A stretch of DNA of 64,000 nt from Vannielia litorea (lineage in GTDB: Bacteria > Pseudomonadota > Alphaproteobacteria > Rhodobacterales > Rhodobacteraceae), in contig NZ_FSRL01000001.1 of the NCBI RefSeq assembly GCF_900142295.1, positions 2,480,001-2,544,000 of the forward strand, given 5' to 3'. Shown one piece after another: positions 17,648 through 28,372 of the stretch; within the stretch, counting starts at the first letter, position 1; every line of letters begins with the position of its first letter. The notes under the pieces were generated by a model that was given only the letters and a program-made list of their open reading frames with translations, was not told where the DNA came from and searched no databases. The translations under genes and the position numbers were made by a program.

Positions 17648-18433
17648 TCAGCCCGCGGCGAGGGCGCGCGCGCCGAACTCCATCACCTCGATGCCCTCGC
17701 GCGACACCACGAGGGCGCGGTTGGCGGGCAGCGGCGTCCAATCCTCCGGCAGACCTTCGAGCGGTTCGGACACCACCAGCGTGCCCTCGGGCCGCTGCCG
17801 GTAGAAGAGCGTCGGCGCGTGGTCGTCGGAGGCGCAGCGGGCGGCATAGACCCGCTGACCATCCGACCAGCACCCGGCAAAGCGCATGTGCGGCGTGGTG
17901 CCATGGGCGCGAGAGAGCGCCTCGGCCTCGGCCACCGCATCGGCCATCGCCGCGACCGGCCGCTCCTCCATCCCCGCGCCGAGCGCCATCAGCAGGAGCG
18001 CCTCGCTGTCGGTCGCGCCCCGGCGGTCGAGGTAGAGATGGTCGGGGATGCGCTGGTCGATCCGCTTGCGCAGCGCGTCGAAGCCGCCAACCATGCCGTT
18101 GTGCATGAACGCCCAGCGCCCGACGGCGAAGGGGTGGCAGTTGTTGTAGCTGGTGGCGGTGCCGGTCGAGGCCCGCACATGGGCCATGAACAGGCCCGAG
18201 CGCACCTGCCGCACGATCTGGCGCAGGTTCGGGTCCGACCAGGCGGGGTGCACGTTCTTGTAGAGCCCCGGATCGGGCCGCCCGTCATACCAGGCCACGC
18301 CCACCCCGTCGGCGTTGATCGCCGTCTTGCAGGAGTGCGCCTCGCGGCTCTGTATGATGAGCGAATGCTCGGGCTTGCTGATGACCTCTTCGAGATAGAT
18401 CTGAGCACCACACCAGGCGACCCATCGGCACAT
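17648..18433 (-). CDS. Class II glutamine amidotransferase (GATase_4, YafJ/EgtC-like)
   Basis: 261 residues. The ATG at 18433 gives M-C2-R-W, with the cysteine nucleophile exposed after Met removal, as needed for an Ntn amidotransferase. G-V-G-V-A-W-Y, A-H-V-R-A-S-T-G-T and H-N-G-M-V-G-G are the substrate-site blocks. The reading from 18535 would bury C2 and is rejected. It starts 1 nt after the class V PLP gene, so the two are co-translated. Family members include EgtC of ergothioneine synthesis, but no EgtB or EgtD is nearby, so a gamma-glutamyl hydrolase role is only a hypothesis. Confidence 0.85.
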   Translation of the reverse strand: MCRWVAWCGAQIYLEEVISKPEHSLIIQSREAHSCKTAINADGVGVAWYDGRPDPGLYKNVHPAWSDPNLRQIVRQVRSGLFMAHVRASTGTATSYNNCHPFAVGRWAFMHNGMVGGFDALRKRIDQRIPDHLYLDRRGATDSEALLLMALGAGMEERPVAAMADAVAEAEALSRAHGTTPHMRFAGCWSDGQRVYAARCASDDHAPTLFYRQRPEGTLVVSEPLEGLPEDWTPLPANRALVVSREGIEVMEFGARALAAG

Positions 18434-18434
18434 G

Positions 18435-19910
18435 TCAGGCGACCTCTCCGGCAGCAACAGGGGCAAACCGCGCGGTCGCCGGATCGGCGGCGTAGCGGCT
18501 GATGAGTCCATGCGGGTTTCGCGCCAGCGCGTCAACGGCCCGGATGATCCGCTCGGCCTTTTCGTCTGTCAGCAGCGCGCTGAAGTTGAGCCGAACCCAG
18601 CCGGGTTTGTCCAGCTCCTCGCCGGCCATTATGCGCCGGCGCAGCACCTCGGAGCCCTCGGCGTCGATCCCGAGAAGCCGGTGCGCATAGGGGCCCGCGC
18701 AGGCGCAGCCGCCCCGGGCCTGGATGCCGTGGCAATCGCTGAGCATTCGGGTGAAGAGCTGATGGTGGATATACCCGCCCGTTCCGTTCCGCACCCGGAA
18801 GGAGAAGAACGGCAGACGCGGCGCGGCCTCCAGTGCCGGGCGGTCGAAGCCCAGAAGCTCGATCATGGGGTTGCGCCGCCATGCCGCGAGCGCGCGGGCG
18901 GCCAGCGTGGCGTGGCGCTGCCGGACCCGTTCGGTGCCGAGCGCCTCCTTGACCAGAAAGGCGAGCCCGGCGCGGATGTCGCCGATCACGTCGGGGGTGC
19001 CGGATTCCTCGCGCGCGGCCAGGTCGCAGGCGTAGTCGTGGCCCTCGGGCGAGACAAAGCGCACCGTGCCGCCGCCGGGGCAGACGGGGGTGCGCCGGGC
19101 CACGCTGTCGCGCCGCAGCACCATGACGCCGGAGGCCGCGGGCCCGCCGATGAACTTGTGCGGCGAGAACACCACCGCATCCTTCGCGCAATCCGCCGCG
19201 GGCGTCATGCAGACCGGCAGGTAGGGGCCGCCGCCGGCGTAGTCCCAGACGCTGAGCGCGCCATGTGCCTTCAGCAGCCGGGTCACGGCCTCGGTGTCGG
19301 TCTGGATGCCGGTCACGTTGGAGGCGGCGGAAAAGGCGCCGATGCGCAGCGCGGCCCCCGCCGTGCGCACCAGCACGGCCTCCAGCGCCGCCATGTCGGG
19401 GCCGCCGGCCCGGGCCTCGGGGATCTCGATCACCTCGGCCCCGCTCTCGCGCCAGGGCAGGATGTTGGAATGGTGCTCGTAGGGTCCGATCAGCACCACG
19501 GCCCGCCCGCCCCGCGCCAGGGTGGCGGGAATGTCGAAGAGATGAACCAGACGGTTGATCCAGAAGGTCGCGCCGCTGCCGCCGAAGACCACCGCGTGCG
19601 CCTCATCTGCGCCCACCAGCCGGGCGATCTCGGCACGGGCCTCTCGCCGCATCCGGGTCATCCGCGCACCGCAGAAGGAGGCCTCGGTGTGACTGTTGGC
19701 GTAGTAGGGCAGCACCTCCTGCATCACGAAGCGCTCGACCTGCTCCAGCGCGCGGCCCGAGGCCACGTAATCGGCGTAGAGCAGCGAGGTGGTGCCGAAA
19801 GGCCCGTCCACCGGGGCGCCATCGCCGATGAGCCCGTCGCGGAGGCGCTCGATCACGTCGGGGCGGTCGAGGTCGGCGCGGAAACGGGCGAGCGGCGTGA
19901 AGGTCGACAT
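18435..19910 (-). CDS. Class V aminotransferase-fold PLP enzyme (cysteine-desulfurase-like)
   Basis: 491 residues. The PLP lysine is K252 in F-S-P-H-K-F-I-G-G. Early blocks Y-A-D-Y-V-A-S-G and N-S-H-T-E-A-S place it in the SufS/NifS superfamily. A cysteine-containing loop R-G-G-C-A-C-A-G-P stands where desulfurases carry the catalytic Cys. It is longer than SufS (about 410 residues). The ATG at 19910 has a CCGGAG box. It lies divergent to an Lrp regulator and is coupled to an amidotransferase. A C-S lyase or desulfurase activity is plausible, and the pathway is unknown. Confidence 0.8.
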   Translation of the reverse strand: MSTFTPLARFRADLDRPDVIERLRDGLIGDGAPVDGPFGTTSLLYADYVASGRALEQVERFVMQEVLPYYANSHTEASFCGARMTRMRREARAEIARLVGADEAHAVVFGGSGATFWINRLVHLFDIPATLARGGRAVVLIGPYEHHSNILPWRESGAEVIEIPEARAGGPDMAALEAVLVRTAGAALRIGAFSAASNVTGIQTDTEAVTRLLKAHGALSVWDYAGGGPYLPVCMTPAADCAKDAVVFSPHKFIGGPAASGVMVLRRDSVARRTPVCPGGGTVRFVSPEGHDYACDLAAREESGTPDVIGDIRAGLAFLVKEALGTERVRQRHATLAARALAAWRRNPMIELLGFDRPALEAAPRLPFFSFRVRNGTGGYIHHQLFTRMLSDCHGIQARGGCACAGPYAHRLLGIDAEGSEVLRRRIMAGEELDKPGWVRLNFSALLTDEKAERIIRAVDALARNPHGLISRYAADPATARFAPVAAGEVA

Positions 19911-19960
19911 GCGATCAACTCCGGCAAGAAATGTTTGACAGCGCGATCATAAGAGCGGCT

Positions 19961-19977
19961 TGTTCGATCATGGAACA
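19961..19977. promoter_or_regulatory. Candidate Lrp-type operator between the divergent genes
   Basis: TGTTC (19961-19965) and GAACA (19973-19977) form perfect arms around GATCATG in the 96-bp gap between the class V enzyme gene and the lrp gene. A TTGACA hexamer at 19935-19940 lies nearby. The position fits an operator serving both directions, probably bound by the adjacent Lrp protein. Confidence 0.45.
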
Positions 19978-20006
19978 TCAAATGAGTTCTTGGCGAAGGT
20001 ATCAGG

Positions 20007-20486
20007 TTGTCAGATTCACCGAAAAAGGCCTATCCGTTCGATCAGGTGGATCGGCAGATCCTCCGCGCGCTGCAACGCGATGCGTCGCTCTCCCAGCGCG
20101 GGCTGGCCGATGCGGTCGGCCTGTCGCAGAGCGCCTGCTGGCGCCGGCTGACCGCGATGCGCGAGGCCGGGGTGATTGCGGGGCAGACGATCCGGCTGGA
20201 CCCGGCCGCCGTGGGCCTCGGCCTCACCGTCTTCATGATGATCCGCACGCGGCATCACTCGGCCGCCTGGCTCGCGCTCTTCCGGCGGACCATCGGAAAC
20301 ATCCCCAACGTGATCGACTTCTACCGCATCGCCGGAGATTACGACTACATGTTCAAGGTCGTGGCCGAGGACATGAACGACTTCGACCGGGTCTATCGCC
20401 AGATCATCGACAAGGTGGAGCTCGACGCGGTGACCTCCTACATCACCATGGAGGCGATCGCCGACCACCGCGACCTGCCGATCTGA
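20007..20486 (+). CDS. Lrp/AsnC family transcriptional regulator
   Basis: 159-residue regulator. The N-terminal winged HTH contains D-R-Q-I-L-R-A-L-Q-R-D and L-S-Q-S-A-C-W-R-R-L, and the C-terminal RAM ligand domain follows (I-A-G-D-Y-D-Y-M-F-K-V-V). The start is a TTG at 20007 with AAGGT upstream, and no better ATG precedes the HTH. It is transcribed away from the class V PLP enzyme/amidotransferase pair, the usual layout for a regulator of those genes. The effector is probably an amino acid. Confidence 0.88.
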   Translation: MSDSPKKAYPFDQVDRQILRALQRDASLSQRGLADAVGLSQSACWRRLTAMREAGVIAGQTIRLDPAAVGLGLTVFMMIRTRHHSAAWLALFRRTIGNIPNVIDFYRIAGDYDYMFKVVAEDMNDFDRVYRQIIDKVELDAVTSYITMEAIADHRDLPI

Positions 20487-20492
20487 GCCGGC

Positions 20493-23199
20493 TCAGGCCG
20501 CTGCGGCGGCGGCCTCGGCGGGGCGGTAGTTGAGGATCGGCGCCAGCCAGCGCTCCACCTCCTCGACGCTCATGCCCTTGCGCGCGGCGTAGTCCTCCAC
20601 CTGGTCGCGCTCCACCTTGGCGACGCCGAAGTAATAGCTTTCGGGATGGCCGATGTAGAGCCCGGAGACCGAGGAGCCGGGCCACATGGCCATGCTCTCG
20701 GTCAGCTCCACGCCGGTATGCCGCTCGGCCTCGAGCAGCCTGAACAGCGTGACCTTCTCGGTGTGGTCGGGCTGGGCCGGGTAGCCCGGCGCGGGGCGGA
20801 TGCCGCGATAGGGTTCGCCGATCAGCTGCTCGGGGGTGAAGCGCTCGCCCTCGGCATAGCCCCAGTGCTCGCGGCGCACGCGTTCGTGCAGCATCTCGGC
20901 CATCGCCTCGGCGTAGCGGTCGGCCAGCGCCTTGACCATGATCGCCGAATAATCGTCGCCCGCCTCCTCGAAGCGCCGGGCGATCTCCAGCTCTTCCGGC
21001 CCGGCGGTGACCACGAAGCCGCCGACCCAGTCGGCCACGCCCTCTGGCGCGACGAAATCGGCCAGCGCGAGGTTGGGGCTGTCCTTCCGCTTGGCGGTTT
21101 GCTGGCGCAGGGTGTGGAGCGTGGCCAGCTCGGTGCCGCGGCTGTCATCGGTGAAGAGGCGGATATCGTCGCCCGCGCGGTTGGCGGGCCAGAAGCCCAG
21201 CACGGCGCGGGGGCCGAACCAGGCCTCGCCGATGATCCGCTGGAGCATCGCCTGCGCATCGGCGAAGAGCGCGCGGGCGGCCTCGCCATAGGTCGCGTCT
21301 TCGAGGATGCGGGGGTAGACGCCCTTCAGCTCCCAGGTGCGGAAGAACGGGGTCCAGTCGATGTAGCGGGCGATCTCGGCGAGATCCCAGTCGTCGATCA
21401 CCCGCGCCCCGGTGAAGGCGGGTTCGGGCACCGCGTAGCCCTCCCAGTCGATCTGCATCGCATTGGCCCGCGCCGCCGCCAGCGGCAGCCGCTGCTTGGC
21501 GCGCTCGGCCCGCTCGTGACGCTCGGCCACCTCGGCGTATTCGGCGCGGATGCCGTCGATGTAGCCCTGTTTATGCGTGGCGCTCAGCAGCGACGACACC
21601 ACGCCCACCGCGCGGCTCGCGTCGCTAACGTAGATCGCCTGGCTGCGGTTGTAGCAGGGCGCGATCTTGACGGCGGTATGCACCTTGGAGGTGGTCGCCC
21701 CGCCGATCAGCAGCGGCACGTCGAAGCCCTCGCGCTCCAGCTCGGCGGCGAGGTGCACCATCTCGTCGAGCGAGGGGGTGATGAGGCCCGACAGGCCGAT
21801 GATGTCGACCTTGCGGGCCTTCGCCTCCTCGAGGATCTTCTGCGGCGGGACCATCACGCCGAGGTCGATGATCTCGTAGTTGTTGCAGGCCAGCACGACG
21901 CCGACGATATTCTTGCCGATGTCGTGCACGTCGCCCTTGACGGTGGCCATCAGCACGCGGCCGGCGCTGTCGCGCCCGCCGTCCTTTTCTGCCTCCATGA
22001 AGGGCAGCAGCAGCGCCACCGCCTGCTTCATCACGCGGGCCGACTTGACCACCTGCGGCAGGAACATCTTGCCCGCGCCGAAGAGGTCGCCGACCACGTT
22101 CATCCCGGCCATCAGCGGGCCTTCGATCACGTCGAGCGGCTTGTCGGCGGCCAGCCGCGCCGCCTCGGTATCTTCGTCGACGAACTCGGTGATGCCGTTG
22201 ACCAGCGCGTGCTCCAGCCGCTTTTCGACCGGCCAGTCGCGCCAGGCGAGGTCGCGCTTGCGCTCCTCGCGCGCGCCGCCCCTGAAGCGCTCCGCGATCT
22301 CCAGCAGGTTCTCCGTGGCATCGCCGCCCCCGGCGGGCTCGCGGTTGAGCACCACGTCCTCGCAGGCCTCGCGCAGGTCGGTGTCGATCTGGTCATAGAC
22401 CGCCAGTTGCCCGGCGTTGACGATGCCCATGTCCATCCCCGCCTGGATGGCGTGGTAGAGGAACACCGCGTGCATCGCCTCGCGCACCGGCTCGTTGCCG
22501 CGAAAGCTGAATGACAGGTTGGAGACGCCGCCGGAGACGTGGGCGTGCGGCAGGTTCTGGCGGATCCAGCGGGTCGCCTCGATGAAATCGACGCCGTAGT
22601 TGTCGTGCTCCGCGATGCCCGTCGCCACGGCGAAAACGTTGGGATCGAAGATGATGTCTTCGGGCGGAAAGCCGACCTGCTCGGTCAGGATGCGGTAGGC
22701 GCGCGCGCAGATCTCGGTCTTGCGGGCGAGGCTGTCGGCCTGGCCCTGCTCGTCGAAGGCCATGACCACCACGGCCGCGCCATAGGCGAGGCAGAGCGAG
22801 GCCTGCTCGATGAAGGCGTCCTCGCCCTCCTTGAGGCTGATGGAGTTGACCACCGGCTTGCCCTGCACGCATTTCAGGCCCGCCTCGATCACCTCCCACC
22901 TGGAGCTGTCGATCATCACCGGCACGCGGGCGATGTCGGGCTCGGCGGCGACGAGGTTGAGGAACTCCACCATGGCGGCCTTGGAGTCGATCAGGCCCTC
23001 GTCCATGTTCACGTCGATGATCTGCGCGCCGTTCTCCACCTGGTCGCGGGCCACCTCGAGGGCGGCGGCGTAGTCGCGGTTGGTGATGAGCTTGCGGAAG
23101 CGCGCGGAGCCGGTGACGTTGGTCCGCTCGCCGACGTTGACGAAGGGAATGTCGCGGGTCAGCGTGAAGGGCTCGAGGCCCGAAAGGCGCAGCAACGGC

Positions 23200-23207
<8 letters not shown>
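20493..23207 (-). CDS. metH: Methionine synthase, folate/cobalamin/reactivation part
   Basis: 904 residues corresponding to the last three modules of B12-dependent methionine synthase. The pterin-binding domain (about 10-280) holds [10 protein letters not shown] and I-D-S-S-R-W. The cap and cobalamin domain have the axial-ligand motif D-V-H428-D-I-G-K-N. The SAM-binding activation domain ends with R-P-A-P-G-Y-P and the T-E-S-M-A-M-W-P segment. The ATG at 23207 overlaps the end of the homocysteine-domain gene by 8 nt, so the two polypeptides (353 + 904) equal one full-length MetH. The reaction is methyl transfer from methyl-tetrahydrofolate to homocysteine in the cytoplasm. Confidence 0.93.
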
Positions 23208-24261
<1,054 letters not shown>

Positions 24262-24316
24262 CGGGCACCTCGGGGAGAGACCCGTGATCTAAGACCGCCA
24301 CGGCGGGAGAGCAAAT

Positions 24317-24340
24317 TCATAACCTGCGGGATGATTATGA
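24317..24340. promoter_or_regulatory. Inverted repeat upstream of the split methionine synthase
   Basis: TCATAA (24317-24322) and TTATGA (24335-24340) form perfect 6-bp arms with a 12-bp spacer, 56 bp upstream of the start codon, in a conspicuously AT-richer patch. It is a likely operator for a methionine-cycle regulator, whose identity is unknown. Confidence 0.45.
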
Positions 24341-24409
24341 GCGCGCCTCATGTCGGGCGCCGCATGGCGCGCGCCCGACGCGGCGATCACGGCCCGCGGC
24401 CGGGCGGGG

Positions 24410-24715
24410 CTAGAGCTTCCGGAGGTAGGTTTGAGACACGTAGCCGGCCATCTCGGGCGTGCGCTCCAGTGCCACCTCGCACCAGCGGGTGCCGCCGATG
24501 CGCGTGCAGTCCCTGACCCGCAGGACAGTGCCGTTGGGCAGGCCCGCGCGGATGTCATACCCGGTGCCGGGCCCGGCCCGCAGCTTCAGCATGTCGCCCT
24601 CCTCGACCCCGGCGACCTCGTAGCGCACCGAGGACGACAGCAGGGGGCCGCCCGAGTCGCAGGCGGCCAGCAGGCATGCCGCCATGGCACAGAGGAATAG
24701 TCTCGGCACGGTCAT
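24410..24715 (-). CDS. SH3-domain lipoprotein
   Basis: About 100 residues. A short signal ends in the lipobox L-L-A-A-C, so the mature protein should be lipid-anchored. It is followed by a bacterial SH3 domain with L-K-L-R-A-G-P-G-T-G-Y and W-C-E-V motifs, a fold that often binds peptidoglycan or protein partners. The AAGGAG box abuts the ATG at 24715 but stands 6 nt before an in-frame GTG at 24709, so the GTG may be the real start (99 residues). It is a free-standing gene between metH and dadA on the same strand. Confidence 0.75.
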   Translation of the reverse strand: MTVPRLFLCAMAACLLAACDSGGPLLSSSVRYEVAGVEEGDMLKLRAGPGTGYDIRAGLPNGTVLRVRDCTRIGGTRWCEVALERTPEMAGYVSQTYLRKL

Positions 24716-24847
24716 CTCCTTCACCTGTTGCCGGCGCAGGGTAGCTTGGAGCCGCGGCAGGGGCCAGCCGCGCCCGGCTGCCGAGGCCGGGCCGTGGACC
24801 GCCTGCAACGGATCAGTCTCGCGGAGGACCGCGCCCCGCCAGGGCGC

Positions 24848-26107
24848 CTATCGCCCGTAACGCTCCGCCGTCAGCCCGTCGAAGGAGATCTCCGGCGCCT
24901 TGCCCAGCACCACATCCGCCACCGCCCGGCCCGAGCCGCAGGCCATGGTCCAGCCGAGCGTTCCGTGGCCGGTGTTCAGGAACAGGTTGTCGTAGCGCGA
25001 AGGCCCCAGAACCGGGGTGCCGTCGGGGGTCATCGGGCGCAGGCCTGTCCAGCCCTCGGCCTTGCCGAGGGCGCCGCCGCCGGGGAAGAGATCGGAGATC
25101 ACGTGGCGCACGGTGTCGGTGGCATGGGGCCCGAGCCGGTTGGAGTAGCCCGCGATCTCTGCCGTGCCCGCCACCCGGATACGGTCGCCCAGCCGGGTGA
25201 TGGCCACCTTGTGGGTCTCGTCCATGATCGTCGACTGCGGCGCCTCGGCATCGCTCGTCACCGGCAGCGTCACCGAGTAGCCCTTCACCGGATAGACCGG
25301 CAGCTTCACCCCGATCGGGTTCAGCACCCGCGGGCCGTAGCTGCCCAGCGCGCAGACATAGGCATCGCCCGTCACCCGGCCGGCGATCTCGGTATCCACG
25401 CCCGCGACCCGTTCGTTCTCCGCCACGATGGACTTGACCGCCTGCCCGTACAGGAACTCCACGCCCATCTCGGCACAACGCTCGGCCAGAGCAGTGGTGA
25501 ACATCCGGCAATCGCCGGTGCGATCGGCGGTCAGGCGCAACCCGCCCACGAACTTGTCGCGCACGCTCGCCAGTGCGGGCTCCACGGCGATGCAGCCGTC
25601 GCGGTCCAGCACCTCGTAGGGGCTGTCGTATTCGGCCAGGATCTCCTGGTCGGCCTTCGAGCCCTTCAGCTGCTTCTCGGTCCGGAACAACTGGAGCGTG
25701 CCCTGAGCGCGGCCGTCGTACTCGATCCCGGTCTCGGCGATCAGCTCGGGCATCACGTCGCGCGAGTAGTTGGAGATCCGTACCATCCGGCTCTTGTTGA
25801 CCCGGTAGCTCTCCTCGTTGCAGTTGCGCAGCATCTGCAGGCCCCAGCTCCACATCGTCGGGCTGATGAGCGGCCAGATGAACAGCGGCCTGCGCTTCAT
25901 GAAGAGCCACTTCAGGGCCTTCAGCGGAACGCCGGGCGCGGCCCAGGGCGATGTCATGCCATAGCTCAGCTCGCCCGCGTTGGCATAGCTCGTCTCCAGC
26001 CCCGGCCCGAGTTGCCGGTCGAGCACCGTGACCTCGGCGCCGCCCTTGCGCAGGTAATAGGCGGTCGTGACCCCGATCACCCCCGCGCCCATCACAACCA
26101 CCTTCAT
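24848..26107 (-). CDS. dadA: D-amino acid dehydrogenase
   Basis: 419-residue FAD enzyme. The dinucleotide loop V-V-V-M-G-A-G-V-I-G-V-T-T-A-Y-Y-L opens the chain, followed by the DadA-specific Y-A-N-A-G-E and S-P-W-A-A-P-G blocks and a C-terminal G-H-G-T-L-G-W-T-M-A-C-G-S. It oxidises D-amino acids to 2-imino acids with electrons passed to the quinone pool at the inner membrane. A GAGGGAGA box precedes the ATG. The RidA gene 13 bp upstream would hydrolyse the imine product, and the TRAP transporter upstream could import the substrate. Confidence 0.92.
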   Translation of the reverse strand: MKVVVMGAGVIGVTTAYYLRKGGAEVTVLDRQLGPGLETSYANAGELSYGMTSPWAAPGVPLKALKWLFMKRRPLFIWPLISPTMWSWGLQMLRNCNEESYRVNKSRMVRISNYSRDVMPELIAETGIEYDGRAQGTLQLFRTEKQLKGSKADQEILAEYDSPYEVLDRDGCIAVEPALASVRDKFVGGLRLTADRTGDCRMFTTALAERCAEMGVEFLYGQAVKSIVAENERVAGVDTEIAGRVTGDAYVCALGSYGPRVLNPIGVKLPVYPVKGYSVTLPVTSDAEAPQSTIMDETHKVAITRLGDRIRVAGTAEIAGYSNRLGPHATDTVRHVISDLFPGGGALGKAEGWTGLRPMTPDGTPVLGPSRYDNLFLNTGHGTLGWTMACGSGRAVADVVLGKAPEISFDGLTAERYGR

Positions 26108-26120
26108 GGCGCGTTCTCCC

Positions 26121-26459
26121 TCAGCAGGCTGCCGTGATGATGATCTCGACCTTCAGATCCGGGCGGGCGAGCCTTGCCTCGCCGCAGGCCCGCGCCGGGG
26201 CGTGGCCCTGGGGAACCCAGGCATCCCAGACCTCGTTCATCGCGGCGAAATCCGCCATGTCGGAAAGCCAGATGATCGCCTGGAGGATGTTCTCGCGCGA
26301 CGACCCGGCCTTTTCGAGCAGCGCGTCGACCCGCGACAGGCAATCGCGGGTCTGCGCGGCCACATCCGCCCCGTCGCCGACCTGCCCGCACAGGTAGGCC
26401 ACGCCCCCGTGCTTGACGATCTTGCTCATCCGGGTGCCGGTTTCGATCCGTTCGATCAT
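26121..26459 (-). CDS. RidA family protein, dadA-linked
   Basis: 112-residue RidA-family protein. G-V-A-Y-L-C-G-Q-V, the central [13 protein letters not shown] block and the [10 protein letters not shown] segment with its conserved Arg are present, ending [16 protein letters not shown] box precedes the ATG. Its neighbour makes imino acids, matching the known imine-deaminase role. It differs clearly from the longer RidA protein at 11846-12274. Confidence 0.9.
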   Translation of the reverse strand: MIERIETGTRMSKIVKHGGVAYLCGQVGDGADVAAQTRDCLSRVDALLEKAGSSRENILQAIIWLSDMADFAAMNEVWDAWVPQGHAPARACGEARLARPDLKVEIIITAAC

Positions 26460-26532
26460 GTCATTGGTCCTCTCAGGTCAGGTGTTCGAAAGTCTACTGC
26501 AACGCGCCGGCTTTGCACCCCGGCACCGGCCC

Positions 26533-27837
26533 TCACCTGAACATCAGGTCGGGCAGGAAGGTGACGATGGCCGGGAAGGCGACGATCAGCCCTATGGCCG
26601 CCAGCAGGATCAGCAGGAACGGAAAGGTCGCCGCCGCGATCTCGCCGATGCCGCGCCCGGTCATCGACTTCAGCACGATCAGGTTGAATCCCACGGGCGG
26701 GGTGATCTGGGCGCATTCGATCACGATCACCGCGTAGATGCCAAACCAGATCGGGTCGATCCCCACCGCCTGGATCATCGGCAGCACCACCGAGCTGGAC
26801 AGCACCAGGATCGAGATGCCTTCGAGGAAACACCCCATCACGAGGAAGAAGAGCGTGAGCACGACGAGCAGCCCGGTGGGCGACAGGTTCATGTCGCGCA
26901 CCCAGCCGGCGGCGACGCGGGGAATGTCGGCAAAGCCCACGGCGATGGAGAGGCAGGCGGCGCAGGCGATGATGAAGGAGATCATGCAGGAGATGCGCGT
27001 GGCCGACAGCAGGCTTTCCACGAACATCTGCCGCGTCAGGGTCCGGTTCAGCGCGGCCAGGATCAGCGCGCCGAGAATCCCTATGGAGGCCGCCTCGGTG
27101 GGCGTGGCGATGCCGCCGTAGATCGAACCGATGATCGCCCCGATCAGCAGCACAACCGGGATCAGCTCCCGCGAGGCCCGGATCCGCGCGCCAAAGCCCA
27201 TCCGCTCGGGCACATCGCCGTCGCGCTCCGGGTTCAGCCGGGCCCAGATCGCGATGTAGCCCGAGAACATGATGATCAGCATGAGGCCGGGCAGGATGCC
27301 GGCGATGAAGAGCCGCGCCACCGATTGCTGCGCGACCACGCCATAGACGATCATGATGATCGACGGCGGGATGAGCAGGCCGAAGGTGCCCGCCCCGGCG
27401 AGCGAGCCCACCATCATCTTGCGGTCGTAGTTGCGGGCGCTGAGTTCGGGGATGCTCATGCGCCCCACGGTGGCACAGGTCACGGCGGAAGACCCCGCCA
27501 CCGCCGCCATCACGCCGCAGCCGACGACGTTGACGTGCATCAGCCCGCCCGGCAGCCCGGCGACCCAGGGCGAGAGGCCGCGAAACAGGCTGGCCGACAG
27601 GCCCGAGCGCATCAGGATCTCGCCCATCCAGACGAAGAGCGGCAAGGCGGTGAGCGCCCAGTTCCAGCTCGAATCCCAGATCGTGGCCGCGAGGATCGAG
27701 CCCGGCGGCAGCGGCGCGAAGAAGGTGAAGACGACAAAGCCCGCCGTCAGCAGCGAGAGCGCGATCCAGACGCCGGTGCCGAGCAGCAGAAGCAAAGTGA
27801 GCAGCAGGACGAGCGAGGCGAGGGTTACGGTATCCAT
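26533..27837 (-). CDS. TRAP transporter large permease subunit (DctM)
   Basis: 434-residue, about 12-helix permease of the DctM family. It shows the family blocks A-V-A-G-S-S-A-V-T-C-A-T, G-L-L-I-P-P-S-I-I-M-I-V-Y-G and A-T-P-T-E-A-A-S-I-G, and ends with a T-P-P-V-G-F-N-L membrane segment. It starts 6 nt after the small-subunit stop and precedes ridA and dadA, so D-amino acids or hydantoin-derived acids are candidate ligands. Confidence 0.92.
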   Translation of the reverse strand: MDTVTLASLVLLLTLLLLLGTGVWIALSLLTAGFVVFTFFAPLPPGSILAATIWDSSWNWALTALPLFVWMGEILMRSGLSASLFRGLSPWVAGLPGGLMHVNVVGCGVMAAVAGSSAVTCATVGRMSIPELSARNYDRKMMVGSLAGAGTFGLLIPPSIIMIVYGVVAQQSVARLFIAGILPGLMLIIMFSGYIAIWARLNPERDGDVPERMGFGARIRASRELIPVVLLIGAIIGSIYGGIATPTEAASIGILGALILAALNRTLTRQMFVESLLSATRISCMISFIIACAACLSIAVGFADIPRVAAGWVRDMNLSPTGLLVVLTLFFLVMGCFLEGISILVLSSSVVLPMIQAVGIDPIWFGIYAVIVIECAQITPPVGFNLIVLKSMTGRGIGEIAAATFPFLLILLAAIGLIVAFPAIVTFLPDLMFR

Positions 27838-27843
27838 GCCCGC

Positions 27844-28353
27844 CTACTCGCCCACGCTGTCGGCGTTGGTGAGGTAGTCCGGTTTTTCGCCCGAGAGCAC
27901 GATCACCGCCTGTTCGACCAGCGCCAGAAACAGGACGACGAGGCCGAAGGCGACCGCCGATTGCGGGATCCAGAGCGGAACCGCCAGCATGCCGGGGCTG
28001 AGGTCGCCGAAGGAAAAGGTCTCGTGGGTGAAGCGCGTGACCTGCCAGGCCATGTAGCCGGTGATCCCGATGGCCACCGCGCAGCACCAGAGCTCCACCG
28101 CCCGCCGCACACCCGGCGCGACGAATTGCGAGACCAGGCTCACCCGCACGTGCCCGCCGTGGATCAGCGTGTAGGCCAGCCCGAGAAAGGTGGAGGCCGC
28201 CAGGAAGAAGCCCGAGAGCTCTGTGGTCTCCACCGCCCGGCCAAGCTGGCGGGCGACGATCTGCAGCAGCGTTGCCACCGCGATGCCGGCCAGAAACACC
28301 GCCGCAAGAACCCCGCAGGCATTGGACAGCAGGGTGACCGTTTTTCTGAGCAT
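27844..28353 (-). CDS. TRAP transporter small permease subunit (DctQ)
   Basis: 169-residue protein with four hydrophobic helices and the DctQ signature G-G-H-V-R-V-S after the second pair. A GGAGAG box precedes the ATG at 28353. It stabilises the DctM subunit in the inner membrane. It sits between dctP and dctM in the standard P-Q-M order, separated from dctP by a hairpin. Confidence 0.9.
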   Translation of the reverse strand: MLRKTVTLLSNACGVLAAVFLAGIAVATLLQIVARQLGRAVETTELSGFFLAASTFLGLAYTLIHGGHVRVSLVSQFVAPGVRRAVELWCCAVAIGITGYMAWQVTRFTHETFSFGDLSPGMLAVPLWIPQSAVAFGLVVLFLALVEQAVIVLSGEKPDYLTNADSVGE

Positions 28354-28372
28354 GGGCTCTCCAGTCGGCTGT

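Noticed and set aside
24262..24409. SAM or SAH riboswitch upstream of split metH
   Set aside because: I looked for the conserved cores and found only a short CCGAGG match adjoining the start codon and no supporting stems.
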